The notes beneath the pieces were generated by a model, which searched no databases, had not been told where the DNA came from, and saw only the letters and a program-made list of their open reading frames with translations. A DNA stretch of 64,000 bases from CBDIDH01 sp965277595. Lineage in GTDB: Bacteria > Planctomycetota > Planctomycetia > Isosphaerales > Isosphaeraceae. The DNA is taken from NCBI GenBank assembly GCA_965277595.1, contig CBDIDH010000002.1, forward strand, positions 3,286,001 to 3,350,000, given 5' to 3'. Shown in pieces: positions 31,938 through 40,074 of this stretch; position 1 is the first letter of the stretch; every line of letters begins with the position of its first letter. The translations under genes were made by a program, and so were the position numbers.

Positions 31938-32468
31938 TCACTGGCGGCCAGCGATGCACTCGGGCACTTCCGGGTGATACCAGTGATATCCTTTCGGGCC
32001 GCAGGTTATCATGCCGCGCGATCGACTTAGGCCGATGTAATAGCAGCTTCCCCGGGAGGTGCGTGCGATGAATTCGTGGCAACCATAGGAAGTATCCTGC
32101 CAGGCACATGTACATCGTACGAATCGCAGCCGACTGACCGTCGAGTAATATGACCCGCCAGGCGTGGCCGTCGCGCCTCGCCTTCCGCCTTGGCTCTCAA
32201 GCCACGTGATCGCCTCCTCTGCCGTGAGCGAGCCATCAGAATCCGGAGGAGGCGCGGATGGTAGCCCGGTCGAACCAGATTGTGGCGGAGCCACAACAGA
32301 GTCGCCGCAGGAGCCTAACGGTACGGCCGCAGGCTGCGGGATCGGTTTATCCTTGATCCCGCTGACCGCTGAGCGGTCTCTGAGATACGTTTGGATAACC
32401 GTGCCTAGGACTGTCGCGACGATAGTCGCGATGGCGCCGATCAATGCGGCCCAAATGGCCTCGGACAT
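31938..32468 (-). CDS. membrane-anchored Cys-rich protein, host-like
   Basis: 176 residues: MSEAIWAALIGAIATIVATV forms a membrane anchor, a Pro/Ser-rich linker follows, then a compact domain with RCTCAWQDTSYGCHEF and CYYIGLSRSRGMITCG (four conserved-looking Cys). The anchor opening is of a kind common in planctomycete small membrane proteins. Function unknown. Confidence 0.5.
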   Translation of the reverse strand: MSEAIWAALIGAIATIVATVLGTVIQTYLRDRSAVSGIKDKPIPQPAAVPLGSCGDSVVAPPQSGSTGLPSAPPPDSDGSLTAEEAITWLESQGGRRGATATPGGSYYSTVSRLRFVRCTCAWQDTSYGCHEFIARTSRGSCYYIGLSRSRGMITCGPKGYHWYHPEVPECIAGRQ

Positions 32469-32529
32469 AAAGGTCACCTAGGAGATCAGCTCCGAAGGGC
32501 GAGACACGAACTCGCGACACGCAAATCTA

Positions 32530-32905
32530 GGTTAGGGCCTAAACGGCGTGATTTTACCGTCTTCGGAAACAATCTGGAAGTGGCTGGGCCGGCCTCCGGG
32601 CGATGCCTGACGGCCCGCGTGCTCTCGGGGTTCCGTCCTGCGGACCCGCTGCGCGGCCCTGACGCCCGCTATCGCAAGACTAGGTGGCTTCGCCCCCTCT
32701 CCGCTACAAGCCCCTCGCTCCGCTCGCCTGCGGCTACGCACGGGGTATCCCCGACCTTCCTCCGCTGCGCTCCGTGCAGGCCGGGCGATTCCCCTCCCCG
32801 TGCTCCGGGACTTTCCGCTCCCACCCCCATGCTTCGCCAGCATGGCAGGGTTTCAGGGTCGCGGGCTTCGCCCTTCCCTGAAGCCCATTGCCCATTTTGA
32901 AAGGA
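32530..32905 (+). other. G+C-rich structured region (second copy)
   Basis: About 375 bases of short inverted repeats: TGCG-GCTA-CGCA (TGCGGCTACGCA), ATGC-TTCGCCA-GCAT, GGGCTTCGCCC, and the phrase CCTTCCTCCGC, four bases, CTCCGTGCAGGC, as at 22879-22905. It leads into a small gene at 32914, as the first copy leads into 23036. No credible protein frame. A folded leader RNA or a single-stranded DNA promoter or initiation structure are both possible. Confidence 0.45.
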
Positions 32906-32913
32906 ACAAACTC

Positions 32914-33199
32914 ATGCCCAAGCCCCGCTACTACGCTGAATTCTACCGTGATGGCACCGAAGACGTTATCAGCATTTTTGCCCCGGACGGCAGGGAGATG
33001 CTGTCCGTAGGGTTCTGGTGGGAAAGCTGGCGGGCAGAGGCGACGCTTCAGGGTGGACGCCGAGCAGAAGAAGGCCGACGCCGATCTGATCGTGAAGGCT
33101 CTGAACGCATATCGGCGCAAGAGCCACACCGGCAATAAACCTTTGAGGGTTAATGATAAAAATGCTTGTGCGAAGCCACGAAACGCTTTAACAAGATAG
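32914..33199 (+). pseudogene. small plasmid/phage protein with a frameshift
   Basis: MPKPRYYAEFYRDGTEDVIS and REMLSVGFW open a conserved-looking small protein; after about residue 45 the first frame becomes Arg-rich and random, while frame +1 from 33056 reads DAEQKKADADLIVKALNAYR, the expected family ending. An indel near 33045-33055 splits it. Either a recent mutation or a sequencing error. Confidence 0.5.
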
Positions 33200-33223
33200 G
33201 GCGAGGCCGTGATGGCCCCGCCC
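33199..33223 (+). terminator. hairpin between two genes
   Basis: GGGCGAGGCC, loop GTGAT, GGCCCCGCCC: two stems with one mismatch, followed by CAATATAACC. A probable terminator or leader hairpin of the downstream gene. Confidence 0.5.
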
Positions 33224-33254
33224 CAATATAACCCCTATTCTGGAGATAGAGATT

Positions 33255-34211
33255 ATGACGAACGACAATAACACCGAACGGAATCAAAGCCAAGCCCCTA
33301 TCATCGCTCAGCTTGACGACATCAACCAAGAACATGCTCGCCGGGCTTTTTACTGGACGAGCTTCAAACCCGAAGAACGTGGAGAGTCCCGCCGCAAGGA
33401 ATACGCCGACAGCGTAAACGAGCTTTACGCGGAGCTATGGCAAATGGCCAGGACCGACGAGCAAAAGCAACTCCTTGCCACTGAGATGGAACGTTACCGC
33501 CAAGGCTACCTCACACGCATGAACGCCTTTCTTTCCAGCCACGCCAACGTTGCCTCCGCGATGATAACCGGCCCCGCCCGTTTCCCCACGGCCCGCAATC
33601 AGAAGAGGAGCCAATGGGCGGACAACAAGGCCAACGAGCTTTTGGAGTGGGATGCGAAGGCCCAGCAGGCCATCAAGCGAAAACTGCTCGGTGCAAGGCC
33701 GGACGAAGAGAAGGACGCGGAGGAGTGGGAACGGGTGAAGCGTGACGTTCTTAGCAGCATCACTAGCGGCAACACCCTGATTTTCAGTAATCTCTCGAAC
33801 CGTTTAGAACGGATGGCCTACAAGGGTGAAGTTTCATTGGTGAAACGATCCCTAGATGTCATCAGGCAATACAATGCCACCGCTGCCCGCCCTGTTTTCA
33901 CTCCTCGCCATAAAGTTTGGACGTTCGAGGGTATAGCCGAACGGGTAGCCTCCAAGCGGGAACAGGCCGCCAACGAAGGCCCACATGCTATAGCCGAAGC
34001 CGAAGGCGTCAGGATCGTCTGCAACACCGCCATAGACCGTGTGCAGATCATTTTCGACGCCAAGCCTGACACGGCTATGATCATCAAGCTGAAAGGCGAG
34101 GCGTGGAAATGGTCGCCGTCAAATCAGGCATGGCAGCGGAAGCTGACCGAGGCGGCCAAGGCGAGTGCCAAGCGGATTGTCGGAATCGGCCAACAGACGC
34201 AGGCCGCATGA
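33255..34211 (+). CDS. plasmid/phage-type large hypothetical protein
   Basis: 318 residues. AMITGPARFPTARNQKRSQW (about 107-126) is a phrase seen in proteins of conjugative plasmids and phages. A central helical region (DEEKDAEEWERVKRDVLSS) and a C-terminal RIVCNTAIDRVQIIFDAKPD then KLKGEAWKWSPSNQAWQRKL follow; the last is a recurring plasmid domain. Its role is unknown, but related proteins often sit in plasmid leading regions. GGAGATAGAG precedes the start. Confidence 0.6.
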   Translation: MTNDNNTERNQSQAPIIAQLDDINQEHARRAFYWTSFKPEERGESRRKEYADSVNELYAELWQMARTDEQKQLLATEMERYRQGYLTRMNAFLSSHANVASAMITGPARFPTARNQKRSQWADNKANELLEWDAKAQQAIKRKLLGARPDEEKDAEEWERVKRDVLSSITSGNTLIFSNLSNRLERMAYKGEVSLVKRSLDVIRQYNATAARPVFTPRHKVWTFEGIAERVASKREQAANEGPHAIAEAEGVRIVCNTAIDRVQIIFDAKPDTAMIIKLKGEAWKWSPSNQAWQRKLTEAAKASAKRIVGIGQQTQAA

Positions 34212-34369
34212 CCGACATCCGCGACGAGTTGCCCTTCTTCCTGCTCTGCGCAGCCGTGGCATGGGCAGAAGTGGCGGCGGAGACAGGGCAACAGCCGCCG
34301 AACTCGGAGCTTACCAGGCAGAGGGCCTGCGACCTTTTCGAGCGGCACAAGGGGGAAGAGAAGAGGTAA
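34208..34369 (+). CDS. 53-residue helical protein
   Basis: MTDIRDELPFFLLCAAVAWA, then helices. Overlaps the stop of the gene before it by four bases, so it belongs to that gene's transcription unit. No family recognised. Confidence 0.45.
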   Translation: MTDIRDELPFFLLCAAVAWAEVAAETGQQPPNSELTRQRACDLFERHKGEEKR

Positions 34370-34403
34370 TCGGGGGCGGCTCTCAAGCCGGGCCGCCCCT
34401 CAG

Positions 34404-34883
34404 TCAGACAACTGACTCTCGCTCAAACCCGTCGCGCGCTCGCCGCTGGCTCGCTCTCCATAAGAATCGAGCCAGCGGCCTCAGCAACGGCCTGGTTGCC
34501 CGAATCCAAAGGCTCTCCCGATCCGAAGGCGTCGGAAACCACATATCCCGGAGCGGAGCCGATGACCGCCACTCCCAGTCTGTCGCGGCCAGGTCGTCGT
34601 CGGTCGGCTCCCAGACGCGAACGATATCCTTCTTCCCCTCCACCGGCCAGCTCTCACAGATGACCTTGCCCTCGGGATTCAAATCCGGCCTGCGGGGGAC
34701 ATAGCCCTGGCTCCACATATGGCGATCACCGAGCCAGAGATGATGGTACGCCCTCGTTAATCCACGTCGAACGAGCACCGTCGGCACTGGGGACTTATAA
34801 TCGATATCGTCGCGGAGGAGCCAGATTCGCCGCCGCACGAGATTACCCGCAATCAGTTTGGCGAAAACTTCCGGGAAGGTCAT
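34404..34883 (-). CDS. Tad2-like (DUF2829) protein with C-terminal extension
   Basis: 159 residues. MTFPEVFAKLIAGNLVRRRI is close to the MTF.E.L..LkaGk.VrR opening of Tad2, and VWEPTDDDLAATDWEW (about 92-107) to its DLLAEDW end. Tad2 is a phage protein that binds and sequesters the cyclic ADP-ribose signal of Thoeris defence. After it lies an Arg-rich tail of about 50 residues. Sequence shows the opening and closing motifs; the ligand pocket cannot be judged. Together with the NARP1-like genes it suggests defence against NAD-consuming immunity. The alternative is an unrelated DUF2829 protein. Confidence 0.6.
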   Translation of the reverse strand: MTFPEVFAKLIAGNLVRRRIWLLRDDIDYKSPVPTVLVRRGLTRAYHHLWLGDRHMWSQGYVPRRPDLNPEGKVICESWPVEGKKDIVRVWEPTDDDLAATDWEWRSSAPLRDMWFPTPSDRESLWIRATRPLLRPLARFLWRASQRRARDGFERESVV

Positions 34884-34907
34884 GTGCTTGGCCCCGCTTA
34901 TGAAACC

Positions 34908-35318
34908 TCACGCATCCGGATCAAACACCTCCAGCCCGATACTATCGACCTGGGGTTTCTCCCCCTCGACCGGCCCACTCGGGTGGATGGTCTTCCTGCA
35001 CGCCACCGAGACATGCCGCACGATGGTCTCGAGCCGCTTCCCCTTGATCGTCGCCACGAAGTGCCGGTCCTTCCGCTCGCCGTCCCATTCGATGATCGCG
35101 TGGAACGTGAACTGGAGCGTGGTCCCGTCCTCGGACTGGTCCAGTCCGTAGATGCCGGAGTAGGGGATACCCTTGATGCCTTGCTTCGTCGTCAGTCGTA
35201 GGAACGTGGCGTGAACCCGGTCGCCTATGCCGCAGGAGTCGCTGTCTGCCGACTCTGTCTTTTTTACTCCGGCGTATTCGCTCACGTCGAAAACATCAGC
35301 GTTCGAGACCTTTCCCAT
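34908..35318 (-). CDS. hypothetical protein next to the relaxase
   Basis: 136 residues, MGKVSNADVFDVSEYAGVKK, then a beta-rich domain (FTFHAIIEWDGERKDRHFVA) and TIVRHVSVACRKTIHP. Its start lies inside the end of the relaxase gene (22-base overlap), so it is co-transcribed and perhaps functions with it. No family recognised. Confidence 0.6.
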   Translation of the reverse strand: MGKVSNADVFDVSEYAGVKKTESADSDSCGIGDRVHATFLRLTTKQGIKGIPYSGIYGLDQSEDGTTLQFTFHAIIEWDGERKDRHFVATIKGKRLETIVRHVSVACRKTIHPSGPVEGEKPQVDSIGLEVFDPDA

Positions 35319-36315
35319 GCTGCTTGACCTCCTCTAGCACGAAAGACCTTGCCTTGTCGAGGTGCCTCTTCATCCCAGCCCGGAGCCGGGAGCGCCGGAG
35401 CGAACCCTTGGCACGGCTTACCAAAGCCTTTAGCCCCGCACGCTGCCGGTCAGTGAGCCGGGCCGCCCAATCCGCCCTCCGCTCCGCCAAGGGCTTGTCG
35501 TCGGGTTTCTCGGGGCGGTTGATCACCGACTGAGCCTGATTCGACATTTTTCGGCCGGTGCGGGCGGTGAACTCCTCGGAGCGGTCGGCGATGGCGTGAT
35601 GCCGCTGGGAAAACTCCGCCTTGATCTCCGCCGGAAAGCCGACGATCTCGAAGCTCTTGCCGACCGTCTTGGTCTTATAACCCAGCTCGTTCAGCCCCTT
35701 CCGCAGCTCTTTGTGGTAAAGGTCGCCCGCCGCCTTCCGGTCGACATGCTTCAGGTTCACCGCCTTGAAGACCCGCTCCTGCTTGTCGAACGACAGGTTG
35801 TAAATGACGTAATGGGTGTGACTGGCCGGGTCACCCGAGCGGCTGGACGTGTGGCGGAAGGGGATATAGAGCAGGTTGTCCGTCTTCCGCTCGGGGTATT
35901 TCCACGCCTTGGGATGGGCTTTCTTGCTCTTCTCGATCTCCGACTTCTTCCTGACCTTCACGGTCGCCTGCGACTCGATGAGCCGCATGGCCTTCTCCTC
36001 GGCCCGCGTCCGCACATCGCCGATCCGGGTATCCCCCGCCACCTGCTCGGCCACCGAGACGGACTTCGGCACGTTAAACGTCCAGTCCCATGCCCCGGTG
36101 CGATCCTTGTCCAGCCGCAGCGTGAGCTTCGTCTCCCTGCCGTCCGTCAGCTCGGGATTCATGCCGCGGAACAGCCGGTCATAGGCTTGTTCGCCGAACG
36201 TGCCCTCGATGCCCAGAATCCGGGCCAAATTGCCCTTGAATTCCGTGGACAGCTCGTTGGCTTCCACCATGTAATACCGATGGTTGCCAACCTTGTTGTC
36301 CGGCTCCACTCCCAT
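35296..36315 (-). CDS. MobF (TrwC) family relaxase domain
   Basis: 339 residues. A tyrosine pair at residues 14-15 (RYYMVEAN), the FNVPKSVSVAEQ segment (about 80-91), then RHTSSRSGDPASHTHYV (155-170) whose H155, H166 and H168 are the metal triad, and AAGDLYHKELRKGLNELG, are all diagnostic of MobF relaxases, which nick and covalently bind DNA at oriT during conjugation. The helicase domain of TrwC/TraI (another ~600 residues) is missing, so this is a compact relaxase. GGAGGACAT precedes the ATG at 36315. In a phage genome it may start rolling-circle replication or mobilise the element. Confidence 0.8.
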   Translation of the reverse strand: MGVEPDNKVGNHRYYMVEANELSTEFKGNLARILGIEGTFGEQAYDRLFRGMNPELTDGRETKLTLRLDKDRTGAWDWTFNVPKSVSVAEQVAGDTRIGDVRTRAEEKAMRLIESQATVKVRKKSEIEKSKKAHPKAWKYPERKTDNLLYIPFRHTSSRSGDPASHTHYVIYNLSFDKQERVFKAVNLKHVDRKAAGDLYHKELRKGLNELGYKTKTVGKSFEIVGFPAEIKAEFSQRHHAIADRSEEFTARTGRKMSNQAQSVINRPEKPDDKPLAERRADWAARLTDRQRAGLKALVSRAKGSLRRSRLRAGMKRHLDKARSFVLEEVKQHGKGLER

Positions 36316-36446
36316 TATGTCCTCCAGTAAGGGGCCGGACGATTCTAGGCGAAAAAGCCGAGCGGTCAAGATGTGAGGAGCGGTTTACATCTATGGTACT
36401 AATTCGCGGAGGGAGACTTTCCCCGTGAAAGTCCGGGAAGCGTCCC

Positions 36447-36722
36447 CTAAAGCTCGTCGCGCCGGTCTGCGAACAGCTCCTGTTCAAAGCGCTTCGCCTG
36501 AATCCAGATCGCCATCTGATATAGCTTCTCTTCCAGTGTTTTCAGAACCCCGTACAGGGTCATGTACGCCGTGCTCTCGCCATAGCTCAATGCCGCCAGG
36601 TCCTCGACCGGCACCTCCCGCAATTCCAGAGCGGCCTCGGCGAGCAGCCTGAGCAGGGCCGTGTCACGATCCGCCTGGCTGAAGGGGGCGATGGGCGTGA
36701 CGTTGTCAGTCGACTGACTCAT
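36447..36722 (-). CDS. 91-residue helical hypothetical protein
   Basis: MSQSTDNVTPIAPFSQADRD, then helices LLRLLAEAALELREV and KTLEEKLYQMAIWIQAKRFE. Overlaps the next gene by four bases. No family recognised. Confidence 0.55.
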   Translation of the reverse strand: MSQSTDNVTPIAPFSQADRDTALLRLLAEAALELREVPVEDLAALSYGESTAYMTLYGVLKTLEEKLYQMAIWIQAKRFEQELFADRRDEL

Positions 36723-36919
36723 TCTTCCAGGCCACGGTATGCAGCCAGGCATAGCCGCCAGAGCCTGACCATCTCCCGCCAGCTCTTTCCGCATTTCACC
36801 TTCGGCCTTCCAAAGATCGCGGCGAACAGGGCGTCGACCGCCCGTTCCTCGGCCATTTCGTCGTGGAAGAACATCCCCCAATGAGACACGGAGACGAAGG
36901 CGGCATCGGGATCGGTCAT
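36719..36919 (-). CDS. 66-residue hypothetical protein
   Basis: MTDPDAAFVSVSHWGMFFHD, a helical protein with KVKCGKSWREMVRLWRL. Overlaps both neighbours by four bases. No family recognised. Confidence 0.5.
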   Translation of the reverse strand: MTDPDAAFVSVSHWGMFFHDEMAEERAVDALFAAIFGRPKVKCGKSWREMVRLWRLCLAAYRGLEE

Positions 36920-37089
36920 AGGGACTCCGGCTTGCGAAGACAGTCCTCGGGCTGATAGAACAGCACCCCTCCCGGCGTTCGCACATCGTAGAGCGGCGGC
37001 TGGCAAAATATCCGCCCGACGACAACTCCCTCGGAATGGCCCTCGCCGGTGTTGCCGACTAACACCCGATCTTGTAACTGAAATTGCAT
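36916..37089 (-). CDS. 57-residue beta-barrel-like protein
   Basis: MQFQLQDRVLVGNTGEGHSE, then GRIFCQPPLYDVRTPGGVLF: an SH3-like small barrel by pattern (DRV.V.N.GEG..GVVVGR). Overlaps the next gene by four bases. Likely a DNA-associated small protein. Confidence 0.5.
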   Translation of the reverse strand: MQFQLQDRVLVGNTGEGHSEGVVVGRIFCQPPLYDVRTPGGVLFYQPEDCLRKPESL

Positions 37090-37099
37090 ACTTCCTCCC

Positions 37100-37618
37100 C
37101 TAATTCTGGTTCATCGCTAATTCGACCTTCTTGACGTAATGCCGCGTCTCCATGGGCAACCGGGCGAGCGTTTCCTTTAATGCCCGATCCACTGCCCCCA
37201 CACCCGCATTGTAAGCACCTTCGGCCAGCATCCGGGCATAGCGCTCCCGCAATGCAACGGCATAGTCCCTCGCGAAACGCTCTTGTTCCTTCTGCGTATA
37301 ATGCAGCATCGGCCTGACGCCGAGCCCCGGGTTCCTTTCGGTGGCCGCCATCGTCTGATAGGCGCCCCGCGCCCCTTTTTTGCTCACCGCACGGGGATCG
37401 CCGTGGCTCTCGACGTGCCTGATCGCGGCCATGAGTCGCTCGGTGTCGGCCTGCTCCGAGAGCGCGGCCACGGCCTCGATCTCAGCCCGGCGGTAGCTCG
37501 TTTCGACGCGGGCCTGGGGTGGCTTTGGCGCCGAATGCGTCGCGTTCACCGCGAACAGTGAGCCGAAAACCGCTGCCAGCACAACGAGAATCGCTCCCTC
37601 ACTACTGTAGTGATTCAT
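37100..37618 (-). CDS. lytic-transglycosylase-like exported protein
   Basis: 172 residues. MNHYSSEGAILVVLAAVFGS is a signal or anchor; AAIRHVESHGDPRAVSKKGA (about 63-82) carries the catalytic-type Glu in HVESHG, and YQTMAATERNPGLGVRPM plus GAYNAGVGAVDRAL are SLT-family motifs. It would cut peptidoglycan glycan strands, in entry, in assembly of a secretion machine or as an endolysin-like enzyme. AAAGGAATTC precedes the start. Placed beside the relaxase block, so a conjugation-type transglycosylase (VirB1-like) is as plausible as a phage virion enzyme. Confidence 0.7.
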   Translation of the reverse strand: MNHYSSEGAILVVLAAVFGSLFAVNATHSAPKPPQARVETSYRRAEIEAVAALSEQADTERLMAAIRHVESHGDPRAVSKKGARGAYQTMAATERNPGLGVRPMLHYTQKEQERFARDYAVALRERYARMLAEGAYNAGVGAVDRALKETLARLPMETRHYVKKVELAMNQN

Positions 37619-37655
37619 TTTGAATTCCTTTCAAAATTGATGTTTCCGGCATCAC

Positions 37656-38689
37656 TCAGGCTACCGCCTTGAGTTGGGATGCCACGGACGCAACTACCGC
37701 CCGTTGCAAAACCACGATAGCAGCGGCATGGTCTCTATCCATAACGCAGCCACAATCGCAGCGATGCACCCTTTCCGCCAGAGTCTTCGCCTTGACCTGC
37801 CCGCAGTCTGGGCATGTCTGGCTCGTTCCGGCGGCCTTGACTTCAACAAGCTGACGCCCGGCCTTCACGCACACTGTTCCATTTCCCCTCGATTGTATGA
37901 TTCCATCCTTGCCTTGCAGGCAGAGCGCATCTCGATGATTTTAGCTCGATCAAATGCCACGCCCTTAGGTTGGTGTTGCTTCATCGTTTTCTGGAACTCA
38001 AAGGCAATATCGGCTGCCTTTCCTTTAATGCGCAGGTGAGGGCGTATTACCTGCAAAAAGGCGACTGCAACGTCAGCGTCGGCAATCCAGCGCCATATCG
38101 GCCTGACGAGCTTCTTGTCAGCGGGCTGTGATACGCGGGCAATTCTTCCGCCAAAACGTTCCTTTATTAATTCAAGAGGCACCCTCCTGTTTTGGGTTAC
38201 GTTTATCTGAAGCCAATATTGCATCGCCGCCATTCCGCTAGCGCCCGACCTTTTGCCAAGTGGAATACTTACGCTGCCCTCGCCGTCAAAAAAACCAGCA
38301 CACCAAATCGCAAATTCATCCATAACACCCCATGTTGATACAAGTTGCATACGCCTTGTATCATCAGGGAAGAGAATAGCAAGCGTTTTTCTACATAATG
38401 CGCTGTGATTCGAGAATATCGGCCAAGGCCTGATGTTGCCGTTTGGTCGGGAGCGCCGGAGTTCAGTTAATTGAGCCTGTTGGTCGTCATACGTTATGGC
38501 TTTGCCCGCTTTGCGATAGGCTCCGATACGGTGCTCCAAGCATCCGTTATACAGGACGCGTTGCGATTCGAGCAGTTCTTCCAATGCGCGGTGTTGCCGT
38601 TTATTCGGCAATAATTTGTGCTTGAATGTTAGAACGCCTGTACTCGATCCAGCATCAGTCATTGGGGGATTACCTCGGTCACTACTCAT
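37656..38689 (-). pseudogene. TnpB-LAGLIDADG chimera
   Basis: Start at 38689 (ATGAGTAG, overlapping the upstream stop). Residues about 20-85 (TFKHKLLPNKRQHRALEELL, RVLYNGCLEHRIGAY) are the N-terminus of TnpB; near residue 130 WCAGFFDGEGSVSI is a LAGLIDADG homing-endonuclease motif; the frame stops at 37865. A second frame from 37874 reads the TnpB C-terminus, SQTCPDCGQVKAKTLAERVH and CDCGCVMDRDHAAAIVVLQR, with the zinc ribbon and the last RuvC motif. The first two RuvC motifs are gone. So the endonuclease ORF replaced the centre of a tnpB gene; probably not functional as TnpB, though the endonuclease may be. Confidence 0.7.
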
Positions 38690-38801
38690 GGACGTGCCCC
38701 GGCTCAATCCAGCGTTGATCGAAGGCATAGTCCAGAGCGGCGCTATAGAGAGCCAGGAGGACCAAGCCGACGAAGAACCACCGCTTGTCCGCCGGCGTCA
38801 T
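38682..38801 (-). CDS. 39-residue membrane peptide
   Basis: MTPADKRWFFVGLVLLALYS then a polar end: one hydrophobic span. AGGAGGTGA lies immediately upstream, an ideal ribosome site. Its ATG overlaps the stop of the gene before it. Function unknown. Confidence 0.6.
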   Translation of the reverse strand: MTPADKRWFFVGLVLLALYSAALDYAFDQRWIEPGHVHE

Positions 38802-39130
38802 AGAATCACCTCCTCTGGCGGACGAGACACGGAAGGCGCCCTGGACTTCCCGCAGAGCAGAGCGTTGATTTCCTCCAGGTAGACGGTCGCCGTTTCGGGC
38901 AGCTCCCGGGGGATGCCGCCGTCCAGCCAGTTCGGCTTACCGTCCGGACCGAGAACCCTGCCGTTCCTGACCGCGACCTCGCGCTCGTCGATCCATATGC
39001 GGCAATTCGGGCGCACGCTGGCCCGCTGTTCGATATGTTCCGCCCCTTCGGCGAGCGACTGGAACGAGCCGCCGAAGCATGCCTCGATCCCATCCTTTCC
39101 GTACCAGGTTGCCTTGATAACATGCGACAT
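38798..39130 (-). CDS. 110-residue hypothetical protein
   Basis: MSHVIKATWYGKDGIEACFG, beta-rich with CRIWIDEREVAVRNGRVLGP, then a C-terminal tail. Four-base overlap with the membrane peptide. First gene of a leftward unit; the 80 bases to the RHH gene are A+T-rich and probably hold divergent promoters. Confidence 0.55.
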   Translation of the reverse strand: MSHVIKATWYGKDGIEACFGGSFQSLAEGAEHIEQRASVRPNCRIWIDEREVAVRNGRVLGPDGKPNWLDGGIPRELPETATVYLEEINALLCGKSRAPSVSRPPEEVIL

Positions 39131-39212
39131 ATAACCTCCCTATTGCTGCTTGACGAGACCGACTATATCTTTTATTCTTATAGCAGTCAACACAAATTTA
39201 TAGGCTCTAATA

Positions 39213-39365
39213 ATGAACAAGGAAACAACGGCGTATTTCATCGAAATACAGAATAAACAATGGCTTGCTGACAAGGCTAAAGCGATCGACCGCTCGGCGA
39301 GCTGGTTATTGAATGAGATGCTGACCAAGGCCAGGAAGCAAGACGAGGCGTCAAACCCACGTTAA
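39213..39365 (+). CDS. ribbon-helix-helix (Arc/CopG-like) protein
   Basis: 50 residues: MNKETTAYFIEIQNKQWLAD, then AIDRSASWLLNEMLTKAR. A short beta strand (TTAYFIEI) followed by two helices is the ribbon-helix-helix layout of small repressors such as Arc and plasmid antitoxins. No clear ribosome site; A+T-rich leader. No toxin partner adjoins. Confidence 0.55.
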   Translation: MNKETTAYFIEIQNKQWLADKAKAIDRSASWLLNEMLTKARKQDEASNPR

Positions 39366-39433
39366 TCGCTTGAATTTCGCCTGCTAACTATGGTATTCAA
39401 TAAATAGTCAAGCCGAATACCGCAGGAACTCAA

Positions 39434-39658
39434 GTGGCCACAGAGCAGACTGAAATCGCCGCCCTCTCCGAATCCCTCCGCACACTCGCCAAGGAACTCT
39501 GGCCCCTCCGCAAGCACCATATTGATGCCATGCAGTTCGACGATCAGATCCTGCTCCTGGGCGTCTACCTCGAGCGGAAGAAGATCGACAAACTGCCCAT
39601 GCGATGGCTGACCGGGAGTAGCTCGGGTCCCACGGCCAGGCCGAGGAAGAAAGTCTGA
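39434..39658 (+). CDS. 74-residue hypothetical protein
   Basis: GTG start, MATEQTEIAALSESLRTLAK, helical with KKIDKLPMRWLTGSSSG. Overlaps the start of the next gene by one base. No family recognised. Confidence 0.5.
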   Translation: MATEQTEIAALSESLRTLAKELWPLRKHHIDAMQFDDQILLLGVYLERKKIDKLPMRWLTGSSSGPTARPRKKV

Positions 39659-40074
39659 TGCCCGCCCGCGGCCCGGCCTGGAGGCCGGAAAAACACGATC
39701 CAATCCTCAAAGGCCACCTCGAGGACGGACTGAGCGTCTACGCCATCGCCGACCGGATGAACTTCAGCCATCAGACGGTCGAGCGGCACATGCGGCGCGT
39801 CGTGGGCGGCGAGCAGTCCAGAGCCAAGGAAGCCGAAACCCGCTATCAGGCGAAGAAAGCCGCCGCGGAGATGCCTGCCGTCGTCGCCATCCCGTGGGAA
39901 TACGCCCGGGGATCTGAGGAAACGCCCCTCCACTACGCCGACCGGGTTCTTAAGCGGGCCGGAAAGCTTCCCGTGGTGAGCCTTCAGCCGGGGGATAAGA
40001 TCCGCCGCGCCAACGTCGAGTTGAAGGGCAGAGGGCTGCCGCAGATCGCGGACAGGCCGGAGTGGGTGCAGTGA
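39658..40074 (+). CDS. helix-turn-helix-containing protein
   Basis: 138 residues. LEDGLSVYAIADRMNFSHQT, then VERHMRRVVG is a helix-turn-helix like those at the start of small phage regulators (GcrA-like or terminase-small-like). Its C-terminal half is basic and Pro-containing (KLPVVSLQPGDKIRRA). Probable DNA-binding role. Confidence 0.6.
   Translation: MPARGPAWRPEKHDPILKGHLEDGLSVYAIADRMNFSHQTVERHMRRVVGGEQSRAKEAETRYQAKKAAAEMPAVVAIPWEYARGSEETPLHYADRVLKRAGKLPVVSLQPGDKIRRANVELKGRGLPQIADRPEWVQ

Noticed and set aside
37100..37618. Calling the transglycosylase a phage endolysin
   Set aside because: It has a signal sequence and neighbours of plasmid type with no holin or spanin nearby, so the lysis role is unsupported.
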